NCBI RefSeq assembly: GCF_000987955.1
Contig: NZ_LAZU01000001.1
Span: 1 to 64,000, forward strand
Direction: 5' to 3'
From: Paenibacillus sp. DMB20
GTDB lineage: Bacteria; Bacillota; Bacilli; Paenibacillales; Paenibacillaceae
DNA length: 64,000 nucleotides
Below the pieces are notes generated by a model. That model saw only the letters and a list, made by a program, of their open reading frames with translations. It ran no database searches and was not told the DNA's origin. This document shows positions 45,051 through 54,768 of the stretch, one piece after another. Numbering within the stretch: position 1 is the first letter of the stretch; each line of letters begins with the position of its first letter. Position numbers and translations under genes: made by a program.

Positions 45051-45461
45051 TTATTTATTAAAAAACCGGGACAACTCTCCTTGGATCAAAGACACTTGAC
45101 CCGGTCTTCTAGCCGTAATCAATTCCTGCTTCAACAAGCGGCGAAGCTGGGATTCCGACATTTCCTTGCGTTTGCTTTCCGTGTCCGGCGTAATCACCGT
45201 GGCTTCTTCCGATTCCTTCAAAACCGGATTCATCACCTGTTTAATCCCGGCGATATTGACGCCCTTCTCGATCAAAGCCTTGATTTCCAACAGCCGTTCC
45301 ACGTCATTAAAGGAAAATAATCGCTGGTTGCCCGACGTACGAGCGGGAACAATCAAACTGTGCTGCTCGTAGTATCGTATTTGTCTTGCTGATAAATCTG
45401 TGAGCTTCATGACAATCCCAATCGGAAATAAAGCCATATTTCTCCGGATTTCATCACCCAT
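45051..45461 (-). CDS. glnR: Transcriptional regulator GlnR (MerR family)
   Basis: Represses glnRA when nitrogen is ample, using feedback-inhibited glutamine synthetase as the signal. The 136-residue protein has an N-terminal MerR-type wing: FPIGIVMKLTDLSARQIRYY, then LFSFNDVERLLEIKALIEKG, and a C-terminal tail with basic residues (SQLRRLLKQEL) that in B. subtilis senses GS. An exact GlnR/TnrA box lies at 45531-45547, upstream of its promoter. Order spoVK-hflX-ynbB-glnR-glnA is as in B. subtilis. Confidence 0.95.
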   Translation of the reverse strand: MGDEIRRNMALFPIGIVMKLTDLSARQIRYYEQHSLIVPARTSGNQRLFSFNDVERLLEIKALIEKGVNIAGIKQVMNPVLKESEEATVITPDTESKRKEMSESQLRRLLKQELITARRPGQVSLIQGELSRFFNK

Positions 45462-45496
45462 AACTCATCAACCTTCCAAGTGATCTTTTCTGTTCC

Positions 45497-45547
45497 ATTG
45501 TATATTTCCTACTACGCTATGTCAATCACATGTTAGATAATCTTACA
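45497..45547 (-). promoter_or_regulatory. glnRA promoter with a GlnR/TnrA box
   Basis: On the minus strand TTGACA (45520-45525) and TACAAT (45497-45502) are 17 bases apart. Just upstream TGTAAGATTATCTAACA (45531-45547) matches TGTNAN7TNACA in every fixed position. The box overlaps the last codons and the stop of ynbB (corrected stop at 45543-45545). Confidence 0.88.
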
Positions 45548-46797
45548 ATAAATTTCGATCCATCATGGTCTGCAGTGCCATTAATACTCCAAACTTCACA
45601 TGAGAGTAAGTAAGACCGCCCTGCATATATCCGATATACGGCGCCCGGATCGGCGCATCCGCGGACACGTTCAAGGCTCCCCCCTTGAATGAAGGTTCCG
45701 GCTGCCATAATCACCGGATGCTCATAGCCCGGCATGTCCCACGGCTCGGGAACGACATGGCTGTCCACGGCGGCCGCCCGCTGAATGCCCTGGACGAAAG
45801 CGATCAAATGCTCAGGTCCGGAGAAGGACACCGCTTGAATTAAATCCGTCCGCTTTTCATGCCATGCCGGTTTGGTTACAAACCCGACCTCTTCAAAAAC
45901 CGCAGCCGCATAAATGCTTCCTTTCACAGCCTGTCCAACGGCGTTTGGCGCAAGAAACAGCCCCTGATATATCCCCCGGGTCGTGCCGAGCATAGCTCCG
46001 ACCTCCCGGCCGATTCCCGGCGCCGTCAGGCGGTACGCCGCCTGGTCGACATACTTTTCCTTCCCGCAAATATAACCTCCGGTTTCCGCCAAGCCGCCAC
46101 CGGGATTTTTAATCAAGGATCCAGCCATCAGATCCACTCCTACCTGGGTCGGCTCCAGCTCTTCGGTAAATTCCCCGTAACAGTTATCGACAAATACGAT
46201 GACATTCGGATTCATGGCTTTCGCCTTGTCCACCATTTCTCCGATCTCGGCCACCGTGAATGAGGATCTCCAATCATAGCCCCGGGAACGCTGAATGCCG
46301 ATGACTTTCGTGGACGGCGTCATGGCCGACGCTACGCTTTCCCAGTCCACTTGACCGTTCTCAAGCAGGCTAACTTCCGAATAACCGATCCCGAAATCCC
46401 TCAAAGAGCCTGTCCCGTCCCCTGGCTCGCCAATCACTTTATGAAGCGTATCGTATGGGCGCCCGGTTATGTATAACAAGTCGTCGCCCGGCCGCAGTAC
46501 GCCGAACAGCGCCGTGGAAATCGTATGCGTGCCTGAAGCAAAATGCGGGCGGACCAGTGCAGATTCGGCTCCGAATATATCGGCATACACCTCGTCAAGC
46601 ACTTCCCTTCCACGGTCGTTGTATGCATATCCGGTCGATCCGGCAAAATGATAATCACTCACTTTACTGCGTTGGAACGCCTCGATGACCTTCCACTGAT
46701 TATGGTCGATAATGCGGTCCATCTCCCGCAGGCGGGATGCGATTTTGTCCTCAACCTGACGGCTTATTTCTTCGATTTGTTGCGAAAATCTTGCCAT
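45543..46797 (-). CDS. ynbB: YnbB-like PLP-dependent enzyme, methionine gamma-lyase fold (one apparent frameshift)
   Basis: A pyridoxal-phosphate protein of the Cys/Met metabolism family, often annotated aluminium resistance or methionine gamma-lyase-like. The PLP lysine is probably in GSLIKNPGGGLAETGGYI (near residue 230). VDNCYGEFTE carries the cofactor-nitrogen aspartate. The start at 46797 (MARFSQQIEEISRQV) has AAGGA before it. One extra base in the C run 45679-45684 garbles the end. Corrected, it reads ALNVSADAPIRAPYIGYMQG and ends MMDRNLL, stopping at 45543, 417 residues. The true substrate is unknown. Synteny with B. subtilis is strong. Confidence 0.85.
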
Positions 46798-46872
46798 AAC
46801 GTCCTTCTCTCCTCTTGCTTTGAGCAATTCAATATACTTTCCAAAACACGAATCCGTTCTTAACACAGGAAG

Positions 46873-46895
46873 CGGCTGGCGAACTTCGCCAGCCG
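46873..46895. repeat. Perfect GC-rich hairpin after hflX
   Basis: CGGCTGGCGA (46873-46882) and TCGCCAGCCG (46886-46895) form a perfect ten-base stem with a three-base loop, between hflX and ynbB. It lacks a U tract on either strand, so it is not a typical intrinsic terminator. It may stabilise an mRNA end or reduce expression of the next gene. Confidence 0.6.
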
Positions 46896-46905
46896 TTAGA
46901 TCAAC

Positions 46906-48191
46906 TTATTGAATCAGATAGTCCTGCAGCTGATATCCCATTTTATCATAATCGGCGCGATTGATGCGGACCTCAAAAATAATGTCGTTATCCTCGAAGG
47001 ACTGCTCAAGCACGTCCCCGACCCGGTACAGCACGGAGATCACATCCCCACGGTCGCCCGGAATACGGAATTTCAGAGTGCCTCCGGATAAATTATCTTG
47101 AATCGCCTGGCGAACCTCCTCCAGGTCCTGATCATTGAAGGCGCTGATTTTCAAATAACCTTCGCCTGAAGGCAGCATTTCCAGCTGATCCGGCTGACAA
47201 GCGTCTATTTTATTAAACAATACCAATTGCGGCTTATCCGCTGCGCCTAAATCCTCCAGGATCGACTGCACGACAGCCATCTGCTCCTCCCTCATCGTGG
47301 AAGAGGCGTCCACGACATGAAGAATCAGGTCCGCTTCATTCGCTTCTTCCAGCGTCGCGCGGAAAGCCGCCACAAGGTCATGCGGCAGATTCTGAATGAA
47401 ACCTACGGTATCCGTCAGCACGATCTCTTTACCGCTGGGAAGCTCCATAATTCTCGAGGCGGATCCAATGTGGCAAACAACTGATTCTCGATATATACAT
47501 CCGCCGCGGTTAAACGGTTCAGCAGCGTGGACTTGCCCGCATTCGTATAACCGACCAAAGCCACCTGAACGGCCCCGGTCTTTTTCCTCCGCTCCCGGTG
47601 AAGCTTCCGGTGTTTCGTCACTTCGTCCAGCTGGCGTTTCAGGTCGCTGATCCGTTCACGGATATGCCGGCGGTCCGTCTCCAGCTTGCTTTCGCCCGGC
47701 CCCCGCGTACCGATTCCGCCGCCAAGCCGGGACAAATTCTTGCCGTGTCCCGAAAGGCGGGGAAGCAGGTAGCTGTGCTGCGCAAGCTCGACCTGAATGA
47801 TCCCTTCGCGCGTTTTCGCGCGCTGGGCAAAAATATCAAGGATCAGCTGCGTCCTGTCGATAATTTTCACGTCAAGCGTTTCTTCCAAATTCCGAACTTG
47901 GGCTCCGGAAAGCTCCTGATCGAAAATGGCGGTATTGGCGCCCAGCCCGTCGATCGCCATGCGAAGCTCCTCGACTTTTCCTTTTCCGATAAACCACTTG
48001 GTGTCGGGAGTTTCTCGATTTTGGGTGATTACATCCAACACCTCTACTCCGGCCGTTTCAGCCAGCTGTACCAGCTCTTGCAGCGAATGTTCGGTATTGA
48101 TGCCGGATCTTTTGACCTGATCGGTAACCAGGCTGACGAGAACCGCTCTATCCTGCATTTCGGTCGTTGTCTCGTGCGTGTTATTTGCCAT
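46906..48191 (-). CDS. hflX: Ribosome-associated GTPase HflX (one base apparently missing)
   Basis: A GTPase that splits stalled or heat-damaged 70S ribosomes. The N-terminal domain (residues 1-190) has the glycine-rich RLSGHGKNLSRLGGGIGTRG and is followed by a coiled coil (RERISDLKRQLDEV). The G domain has GYTNAGKSTL (G1, near residue 205), DTVGF (G3) and NKID (G4). The frame is lost near 47455-47463: one base must be added between FATLDP and RIMELPSGKEIV. This is the only clear deletion among the conserved genes here. Corrected length is 428 residues. Known as ynbA in B. subtilis, next to spoVK. Confidence 0.92.
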
Positions 48192-48222
48192 AGCCTCTGC
48201 TCCTTCTATCGCTCATTCTCGG

Positions 48223-49203
48223 TTATGATTTGGCGGTCAGTTTGAAATCCTCGGGTCGCAGGGTCATTAACTCCAGTTTTCCCGGATTCCCAGCCACATA
48301 ATGATTCAACAGCCTTACCGCCTGATTGCGGATTCCTTTTTCAATGACGTTGCGTACATAGCGGGCATTGCTGAAGGCATGCCGGTAATTCTCTTTTTCC
48401 ACATGCAAGTGTTCTCTCAGCTTCATCATGGACTGAGGCATCAGGATATAATCCCTCTCCTTGGCCATCAGCTCGGATATTTGAATCAACTGGTCCAGGT
48501 TGTAGTCCGGAAAGTCCATCTGAATCGGAAACCTGGAATGCAATCCCGGATTGCTTAACATAAAGAAATCAATTTCATCCGAATAACCCGCCAAAATGAG
48601 AATGAATTGATTTTTATGGTCCTCCATGGCTTTAACCAGCGTATCGATGGCTTCCTTGCCGAAATCCTTCTCCCCGCCTCTTGCAAGGCTGTATGCTTCG
48701 TCAATGAACAAAATGCCCCCCAGCGCCTTTTTGACAAGATCCCTCGTTTTCTGTGCGGTGTGGCCGATATATTCGCCGACCAGGTCGGCTCTCTCCACCT
48801 CCACCAGATGGCCTTTGCTGAGAACGCCCATTTTTTGAAACAGCTTGGCGACGATGCGGGCCACCGTTGTTTTCCCCGTACCCGGATTTCCTTTGAAAAT
48901 CATATGGAACACATGGCCGCCGCTCAGCAGCCCGGCCTCGGAACGCATGCGGGCAATTTGCAGCAGCGCATAGATTTCATAGACCAGGTCTTTAATTTGC
49001 TCCAAACCTACCAGTTGGTCGAGTTCCTTCTGAATTTCCTGAAAAAGACCGTGCTGCGGCACGGAATTCGGCGATGGGGCCGGCTCGCGCTCGGGCGCCG
49101 CGCTGCTGATCAGCGGGGGTTCGGCACTGCGGAGCACAACGTTGATCTGTCTGGAGGGCCGGCCGTCCGGCCGGTTTCCGGCGGTTGTTACGCGCCCGTT
49201 CAT
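48223..49203 (-). CDS. spoVK: Stage V sporulation protein K, AAA+ ATPase
   Basis: A CbbX/SpoVK-type AAA+ protein needed for late spore maturation in B. subtilis. Walker A is GNPGTGKTT (near residue 112), Walker B is LFIDEAYSL, sensor 1 is ILILAGY, and the arginine finger region is NPGLHSRFP. The N-terminal 75 residues are a low-complexity Pro/Ala/Arg-rich extension. At 326 residues it is complete. The start is ATG at 49203 with a GAGGTGAGGAG-like site. Its gene is first in the block leading to glnA. Confidence 0.9.
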   Translation of the reverse strand: MNGRVTTAGNRPDGRPSRQINVVLRSAEPPLISSAAPEREPAPSPNSVPQHGLFQEIQKELDQLVGLEQIKDLVYEIYALLQIARMRSEAGLLSGGHVFHMIFKGNPGTGKTTVARIVAKLFQKMGVLSKGHLVEVERADLVGEYIGHTAQKTRDLVKKALGGILFIDEAYSLARGGEKDFGKEAIDTLVKAMEDHKNQFILILAGYSDEIDFFMLSNPGLHSRFPIQMDFPDYNLDQLIQISELMAKERDYILMPQSMMKLREHLHVEKENYRHAFSNARYVRNVIEKGIRNQAVRLLNHYVAGNPGKLELMTLRPEDFKLTAKS

Positions 49204-49283
49204 AGCTCCTCACCTCTTATCCAAAGGGCTGACTATCTATTTCAATGTATTCTCTTTGGATACAGGTTATTAGAAGTTTTCGG

Positions 49284-49943
49284 TTACTTCCATCCCAATG
49301 CGATCAACAAGCGGTCCGCAGTCCATTTCGTATAAGCCAAAACCTCGCGGCTCTTGTGCTTAAACATAGGAAGCACGGTAGATGTCGTTATGGAAAGGGA
49401 AGGCTGGTCATAGCCCAGCGTTCCGGCGATCTCCATCGAACGGGTCCCATGGTAGTCATGGGTTACGATAACCGCGCGCTTCCAGTCATTCTCTTTCATA
49501 ATCCGCTGGCTGTACAACAAGTTTTCATAGGTGCTGGTCGCCTCGTTTTCCAAAATGATATCTTCTTCGGGCACGCCCTTGGATACCAGATAGTTTCGCA
49601 TTCCTTCCGCTTCGGTGTACTTGTATCCGGGTTTATCCAATCCTCCGCTGACGATAAGGACGGGATAGTAACCTTCCTGGTACAGCTTGAGTCCGTGCTC
49701 CAGCCTCTCTTTAAGGCCAGGGCTTGGCTGATCCCCCCACATCGATGCTCCGAGAATGATGCCGACGTCGGCTTTCCCCTGCAGCGTGCTCTCGGCCTTG
49801 TTGATTTGAACCCAGACATAAACCGACCATAAAAGCCCGAGCAAAAACAGAATAAGCAATCCGTACAAGCATTTTCTGGTTCGGCTGGAGCGTTTCCTTG
49901 ATATCGGCTGGATAACCCCCGCCCGATGATTGCGGTGCATCAT
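49284..49943 (-). CDS. DUF218 (YdcF/SanA-like) membrane-anchored protein
   Basis: 219 residues. A basic N-terminus (RKRSSRTRK) precedes one transmembrane helix (residues 27-47, LYGLLILFLLGLLWSVYVW), and the rest is the extracellular DUF218 domain: DVGIILGASMWGDQPSPGLKE (shortened: GIILGASMWG), LIVSGG, ENEATSTYENL and VTHDYHGTRS. Members include SanA and ElyC of E. coli, linked to envelope integrity. No enzyme activity is proven. It overlaps the DUF402 gene upstream by four bases. Confidence 0.85.
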   Translation of the reverse strand: MMHRNHRAGVIQPISRKRSSRTRKCLYGLLILFLLGLLWSVYVWVQINKAESTLQGKADVGIILGASMWGDQPSPGLKERLEHGLKLYQEGYYPVLIVSGGLDKPGYKYTEAEGMRNYLVSKGVPEEDIILENEATSTYENLLYSQRIMKENDWKRAVIVTHDYHGTRSMEIAGTLGYDQPSLSITTSTVLPMFKHKSREVLAYTKWTADRLLIALGWK

Positions 49944-50497
49944 TTTTTCCTCCTGAATTCTCCGTTATGGAACAAACGATCCCGATGTTCAAGCGACATC
50001 ATAAAATACGGAAACTCATGCGCATCGATAGCCCGGAGGACCTCCCTGGCCGTTACCTTCGCCTGCCGATAATCGTCCCGCGTGATATCGCTGCGGCGCA
50101 GCGCATCTTCAAGCTCATCCTCGTCCAGCAAAAATACTTCTCCATCCTTATTTACCACCACGTCCAGATACAAATCGTCAAACCAAGGCACGCCCTGATC
50201 GGTGACGCCCTGCTTCTTGCAGATGTCGATATACCACTGCACGATGCGGCGTTTGTCGTCGAACATGGCCGTCACGATAAAGTGACTGTCTTTCGGGTAA
50301 TACTGCAGCCAGGAATATCCCTTATCCGCAATGCGGTATGTATGCTGCCCGTAAGTTTTCCATAAAGGCTCTTTCAGGCCGTAAATCGTATATAAGGTGA
50401 GATATCCCGTGAACTGCTCGCCTTCCACATAGCGGGAAGTGAAGTGCCGTCTGGTAATGCGGCGCCAATTCGCCCGGTCTCCGAATTTACGTTTCAT
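49940..50497 (-). CDS. DUF402 family nucleoside tri-/diphosphatase-like protein
   Basis: 185 residues, RBS GGGGAGGAAAAG and start at 50497 (MKRKFGDRANW). An ATG six codons earlier falls inside the binding site. The DUF402 core is visible: SWLQYYPKDSHFIVTAMFDD, VQWYIDICKK, WFDDLYLDVVV and LDEDELEDALRR, with several Asp/Glu that bind metal in the S. aureus Ntdp and B. subtilis YgaC relatives, which hydrolyse NTPs and NDPs. It is followed by the DUF218 gene with a four-base overlap. Confidence 0.85.
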   Translation of the reverse strand: MKRKFGDRANWRRITRRHFTSRYVEGEQFTGYLTLYTIYGLKEPLWKTYGQHTYRIADKGYSWLQYYPKDSHFIVTAMFDDKRRIVQWYIDICKKQGVTDQGVPWFDDLYLDVVVNKDGEVFLLDEDELEDALRRSDITRDDYRQAKVTAREVLRAIDAHEFPYFMMSLEHRDRLFHNGEFRRKK

Positions 50498-50574
50498 GGA
50501 ACTTTTCCTCCCCATATCGTAAACTCAGCTTACCACATTTGAGTTTCACACTCAAAAAGCTTATGTCAAAACCA

Positions 50575-50625
50575 AAAGAAGAAGCCTCCAAAACCACTAG
50601 TCAAAAGTGGAAATGAAGGCTTCCT
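50575..50625 (-). terminator. Terminator of the PBP gene
   Basis: On the minus strand GAAGCCTTC (50615-50623) and GAGGCTTC (50581-50588) close a long hairpin with an inner CCACT/AGTGG stem. TTCTTTT follows. It lies just after the PBP stop at 50652. Confidence 0.82.
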
Positions 50626-50651
50626 GCTCTAGGTTTCAGCGGAATATCCGT

Positions 50652-53374
50652 TTATTCGACTGCGTCTTCCGGCGGAACGCCGGGATCAGTGATTCCTCCG
50701 TCTCCCGGGGTTGCCGTTCCGGGAACGGTATGAACTTCGCCGGTTCCGCCCGTATCGCCGCCTCCGGTTCCCTGATCACCGGTTCCGGAACCGTTGTCGA
50801 TACTTCCGGCCCCCTGGCCGTTATCGGTTCCTTGACCGCTGCCTTGGCCATTCTCCTGGCCGTTTCCTTGTTCTTGACCGCTTTGGCCGTTACCTTGCCC
50901 TTGACCGTTTCCTTGACCGTTTCCTTGACCGTTACCTTGCCCTTGGCCTTGCCCTTGGCCTTGCCCTTGGCCTTGGCCGTTACCCTGACCATTGTCCTGA
51001 CCGTTTCCTTGGCCATTCTCCTGCCCCGGATCGGTACTGCCGCCTTGTTCGCCTTCATCCGGCGGGACGACATTGTCGTCAGGCACTTCTTCAACTTCAT
51101 CCGGCGGGGCCTGCCCTGCCGTGACAACTTGAAGCACATTGGACGGCTCGCTTTCAAGATCCTTGGCAGGATCATAAGCCGTTATATAGTAGCTGTAGGT
51201 CAGACCCTCCAGGGCGCCCAGATCATCCGCGGAAGTAGCGTTAAGCATATCGAGGATCCGAGTATATTCGGCCTCAGAAGATTCTTTTCGATATACCCGG
51301 TATATAATTCCGCTTCCGTCGACCGCGCTCCAGCTCAGGTTCACGGTCTGCGTCTGTGCATCGTAAGAGCCGGTCAGATTTCTGACCGCCGCAAGCTTCG
51401 GCTCTTCTACGGGCGGCGGCGCAGGCGCTTCGGTTGTAGGGAAGCTTTGGGCTTCGTAACCCTGCACCGCCTTTTCCATAACCTTGCCCCATAAAGCCGC
51501 AGCCATCGGACTGCTCTGCCGCATGAGGTGGTTTCGTCCAGGGTCATCGTATCCAAGCCAGACGGCTGCCGTCAGCTCAGGCGTATATCCGGCGAACCAA
51601 ACGTCCCGCACGCCGCCGACGCCTTTATAACCGCTTTGCGTCGTCCCCGTCTTGCCGGCTACCGGACGGCTGATTCTGGCATTGCGTCCCGTTCCGTCCT
51701 GAACGACCAGCTTCATCATGTCCGTCATTTGGGAAGCGGTTTGCTCGCTCATGACCCGCTCGCCGTTCCCGCCTTTATTCTCATGAATCACTTTACCCTT
51801 GCTGTCTTTAATCTGCTTGATCGCAAAAGCTTCATTCATCTGGCCCGCGTTGGCGAAAGCGCTGAAAGCTCGGGCCACTTCAAACGTATTGGTCCCCCTG
51901 CTCATTCCCCCCCAGAGCAAGAGACAGGTTTTTATCGTCCTCTGTTGCTTTAATTCCGATATTTTGCACGAAATTGTATCCGGTCTTCACGCCGATCTGA
52001 TTCAGCAGCCATACTGCTGGAATGTTTTCGGATCGCTGAATCGCTTCCTGCATGCTGACCGTCTCGGAGTATCCGTGAAGGTTGTTCGGACAGTAGTTGC
52101 CGAAGCATTGCTTCCGGTTGCTCAATCTGGAATTCTTCGTATAATTGCCGGTTTCCAAAGCCGGAGCATATACCGCGATCGGCTTCAGGGCTGAGCCCGG
52201 CTGACGCCGGCTGTCGATCGCGCGGTTAAATCCGCCGCGTTCATATTCGCGTCCGCCCATCAAAGCGACGATCCCGCCGGTATGCTGGTTAATGATAACC
52301 ATCGAGCCTTGAATGATGGCATCGTCCGCGCCTTTTTCAAAGTTGGCGGGATTATTGAACTCCGCTTCCATGGCCTGTTGCGCATTCGCGTCCATCGTCG
52401 TGTAAATCTGGTAACCGCCGATGTTCAGGTCGTCTGCGGTAAGTCCCCATTTTTGCTCGGCTTCGTCCATGACGTAATCGATAAAAGCGGTGTATTTCTG
52501 CTGCGTAGCCGGCGGTTTATATTTATAGTCGACCTTCTTCGCTTTCTCCGCCTCTTGAGCCGAAATGTATCCCTGATCGCGCATCAGATTCAGTACGACG
52601 GCTCTGCGTTCCTTGCTGAGCTCGGGATTCTTGAGCGGATTGTATTTGGACGGCCCCTTCGGCATTGCCGCCAGTGTCGCCATTTCCCATAGTTTTAGAT
52701 CGTTCAAGTTGCTTTTCCCGAAATAACGCTGGGATGCGGCTTTGATTCCGTAATAAGGACCGCCGAAGTTGATCCGGTTCAGATACATTTCCAATATTTC
52801 GTCTTTAGTGTGATTACGCTCCAGCGCCAATGCGATCGATACCTCGGTCGCCTTCCGGAAAAACGTTTTGTCCCGCGTCAAGAAAATATTCTTTGCAAGC
52901 TGCTGGGTAATCGTGCTGCCGCCCTCCACCATGGAACGCGCCATGATATCCTTGACCGCCGCCCGGCCGATGGACCAGATGTCCACGCCGTTATGTTCAT
53001 TAAAACGCCTGTCTTCCGTCGCAATGAACGCGGCCTTCAGCAAATCGGGCACATCGTCGATCTTGACGGGATCGCTTTTTTGGATCGACAGCTCGCCCAT
53101 CAAGTTGCCGTTTCGGTCATACACTTTGGATGTCCCGTACGCCGTAAGCTTGTCCTTGTTCGCCTCCAGCAGTTTTTCCCCGCTGACCATGATGAACAAA
53201 TAACCTGCCAAGGCACAAAAAATCGCAAGGACCACGGTGAAGAACAAGGCCCAGCCGATTCGCTTGCCTTTGCCTTTTTTTCTTTTTCGATGATTTTGGC
53301 GTCTTCTGCGTTGTCTTTGGGGCTTCTTTGTTTTTATTAACCCTCGATATCTGGTTCTGGTCTTTGCCAGCCAT
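50652..53374 (-). CDS. Class A penicillin-binding protein with FN3 domain and Gln/Gly/Asn-rich tail (two apparent frameshifts)
   Basis: Bifunctional peptidoglycan synthase. Start at 53374 (MAGKDQNQISRV) after AGGAGGGG. A Lys-rich cytoplasmic end, one membrane helix (about 42-64), glycosyltransferase domain (EDRRFNEHNGVD with the catalytic Glu, GGSTITQQLAKN), then transpeptidase motifs SALK (PGSALKP), SEN and KTGTTQSG. An FN3-like domain follows (NLSWSAVDGSGIIYRVYRKE), then a tail of about 110 residues of GQGQ/GNGQ repeats. One extra base in the T run 53275-53281 and one in the C run 51907-51913 break it. Corrected length is about 906 residues. PBP1-like, similar to B. subtilis ponA. Confidence 0.9.
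50830..51030 (-). repeat. Tandem repeat encoding the (N/Q)G-rich tail of the PBP
   Basis: About 200 bases of imperfect six- and 12-base repeats (CCTTGGCCTTGCCCTTGG-like on the plus strand) coding GQ, GN and NG units. The run of near-identical hexamers around 50940-50980 is prone to slippage, so tail length should vary among relatives. Confidence 0.85.
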
Positions 53375-53425
53375 GGTACGTACCCCTCCTGACTCCCTTT
53401 CGGATCTGTCTGTCATTACCCCGGA

Positions 53426-53454
53426 AAGAAAAGAACAACCTTTTCAGGTTGCTC
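53426..53454 (-). terminator. hfq terminator
   Basis: On the minus strand GAGCAACCT (53446-53454) and AGGTTGTTC (53433-53441) pair around a four-base loop, followed by TTTTCTTT. It lies 77 bases after hfq and before the PBP gene. Confidence 0.85.
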
Positions 53455-53530
53455 TTCCGCTCTCCTATACCACTAAACGAAATTTACAAAAAAAAAGTTT
53501 CAGAAAAATCGAATCTGGAAAAAAATGCCC

Positions 53531-53767
53531 TTATTCGCTGCTGCTATCCTGCATCAGGGAAACATTGCGCTGCGGCATGAACGTGGAGATGGCATGCTTG
53601 TATACCATTTGCTGGCGTCCGTCACTGTCGATCACAATGGTAAAGTTGTCAAAAGCTTTGATCGTCCCACGGATCTGAAAGCCGTTCGTCAGGTATACCG
53701 TGGCCGGGATGTTCTCTTTACGCAGTTGGTTCAAGAACGTATCTTGGATGTTAATGGACTTGTTCAT
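53531..53767 (-). CDS. hfq: RNA chaperone Hfq
   Basis: 78 residues forming an Sm-fold hexamer ring that binds sRNAs and mRNAs. The Sm1 motif is [19 protein letters not shown] and the Sm2 motif is [14 protein letters not shown] (YKHA with the U-binding residues). The start at 53767 ([11 protein letters not shown]) follows a GGGGGT site; an upstream in-frame ATG at 53815 has no family support. As in B. subtilis (hfq = ymaH), it follows miaA, 96 bases downstream. Confidence 0.95.
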   Translation of the reverse strand: MNKSINIQDTFLNQLRKENIPATVYLTNGFQIRGTIKAFDNFTIVIDSDGRQQMVYKHAISTFMPQRNVSLMQDSSSE

Positions 53768-53862
53768 TAGCCGTACCCCCAATGGTTCAATTAGATTGTT
53801 TTGATGTATATTCAATGTTCGAGAGAAACTTTCCTGCTATTATAGCACGGATCTTTTCATAG

Positions 53863-54768
53863 TTAGCAGAAAAAATTTTCAGAGTCGGTGACGTCAACCC
53901 ATTCGATATCCTGCATATGACGGAACCAGGAAAGCTGACGTTTGGCAAACCGGCGGGTATCCCGTTTCAGCAGTTCGACAGCCTCCTCCAAGCTGCATTC
54001 CCCTTGAAGATGCGCCAAGATCTCCTTGTAGCCGAGACCCTGCATCGACACCAAGCCCGGAGCATAGCCCTTGTTCATCAGTCCGGCAACTTCTTCGACG
54101 AGTCCCTGACGGATCATGGAGTCAACACGCTCTTCAATACGGTTATATAGCATTTGGCGGTCCATTGTCAAACCGACCAGGCACAAATGATAGGGAGACT
54201 CCTTTTTTTGCGCGGCCAGCTGGGCCGAAAGCGGGCTTCCGGTCAAGTGAAATATTTCCAAGGCGCGAACCACTCTGCGCAGGTCGTTCTGATGAAGGCG
54301 CGCCGCGCTTTCCGGGTCGACGGATGCCAGTTTCCGATGCAGCGCTTCGGGCCCGTGCGACTGCGCATAAGCGAACTGTTCCTGTCTGAAAGCCTCGTCC
54401 GCTCCGGTATCGCTGAAGCGAAAGCCATAGCAGACCGATTCGACGTACAGCCCGGTTCCTCCGACAATGAATGGAAGACGTCCCCGATCCGTAATTTCCT
54501 GAATAAGCCTTACGCTCTGCTCCTGAAATTCGGCTACCGAATAAGGATAGTCCGGTTCATGGATATCGATCAAATGATGCGGAACGCCCTCCATTTCTTC
54601 CCGGGAAATTTTTGCCGTTCCAATGTCCATCCCTCGGTATACCTGCATGGAATCGCCGGAAATAATTTCCGCATTGAAGTTTTTGGCAAGCTCGATGCTC
54701 ATCTTGGTTTTTCCTACGGCGGTCGGGCCGATCAGGACCAAAAGATTAGGTTTGGATGATTCAGTCAA
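53863..54768 (-). CDS. miaA: tRNA dimethylallyltransferase
   Basis: Adds dimethylallyl to N6 of A37 in tRNAs reading UNN codons. P-loop GPTAVGKT (residues 14-21), GDSMQVYRGMDIGTAK, and the DMAPP-binding GGTGLYV near residue 101, with the C-terminal RDTRRFAKRQLSWFR. 301 residues. It overlaps the methyltransferase gene upstream by eight bases. Location between mutL and hfq is typical of Bacillota. Confidence 0.96.
   Translation of the reverse strand: MTESSKPNLLVLIGPTAVGKTKMSIELAKNFNAEIISGDSMQVYRGMDIGTAKISREEMEGVPHHLIDIHEPDYPYSVAEFQEQSVRLIQEITDRGRLPFIVGGTGLYVESVCYGFRFSDTGADEAFRQEQFAYAQSHGPEALHRKLASVDPESAARLHQNDLRRVVRALEIFHLTGSPLSAQLAAQKKESPYHLCLVGLTMDRQMLYNRIEERVDSMIRQGLVEEVAGLMNKGYAPGLVSMQGLGYKEILAHLQGECSLEEAVELLKRDTRRFAKRQLSWFRHMQDIEWVDVTDSENFFC

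Noticed and set aside
50830-51030. Regular repeats that could be mistaken for a CRISPR array
   Set aside because: Units are six to twelve bases in tandem without spacers and lie in frame inside the PBP gene.
50636-51175. A 179-codon Lys/Thr-rich frame overlapping the PBP tail on the same strand
   Set aside because: It arises from the hexamer repeats read in another frame (KGKAKGK pattern) and has no start signal of its own.
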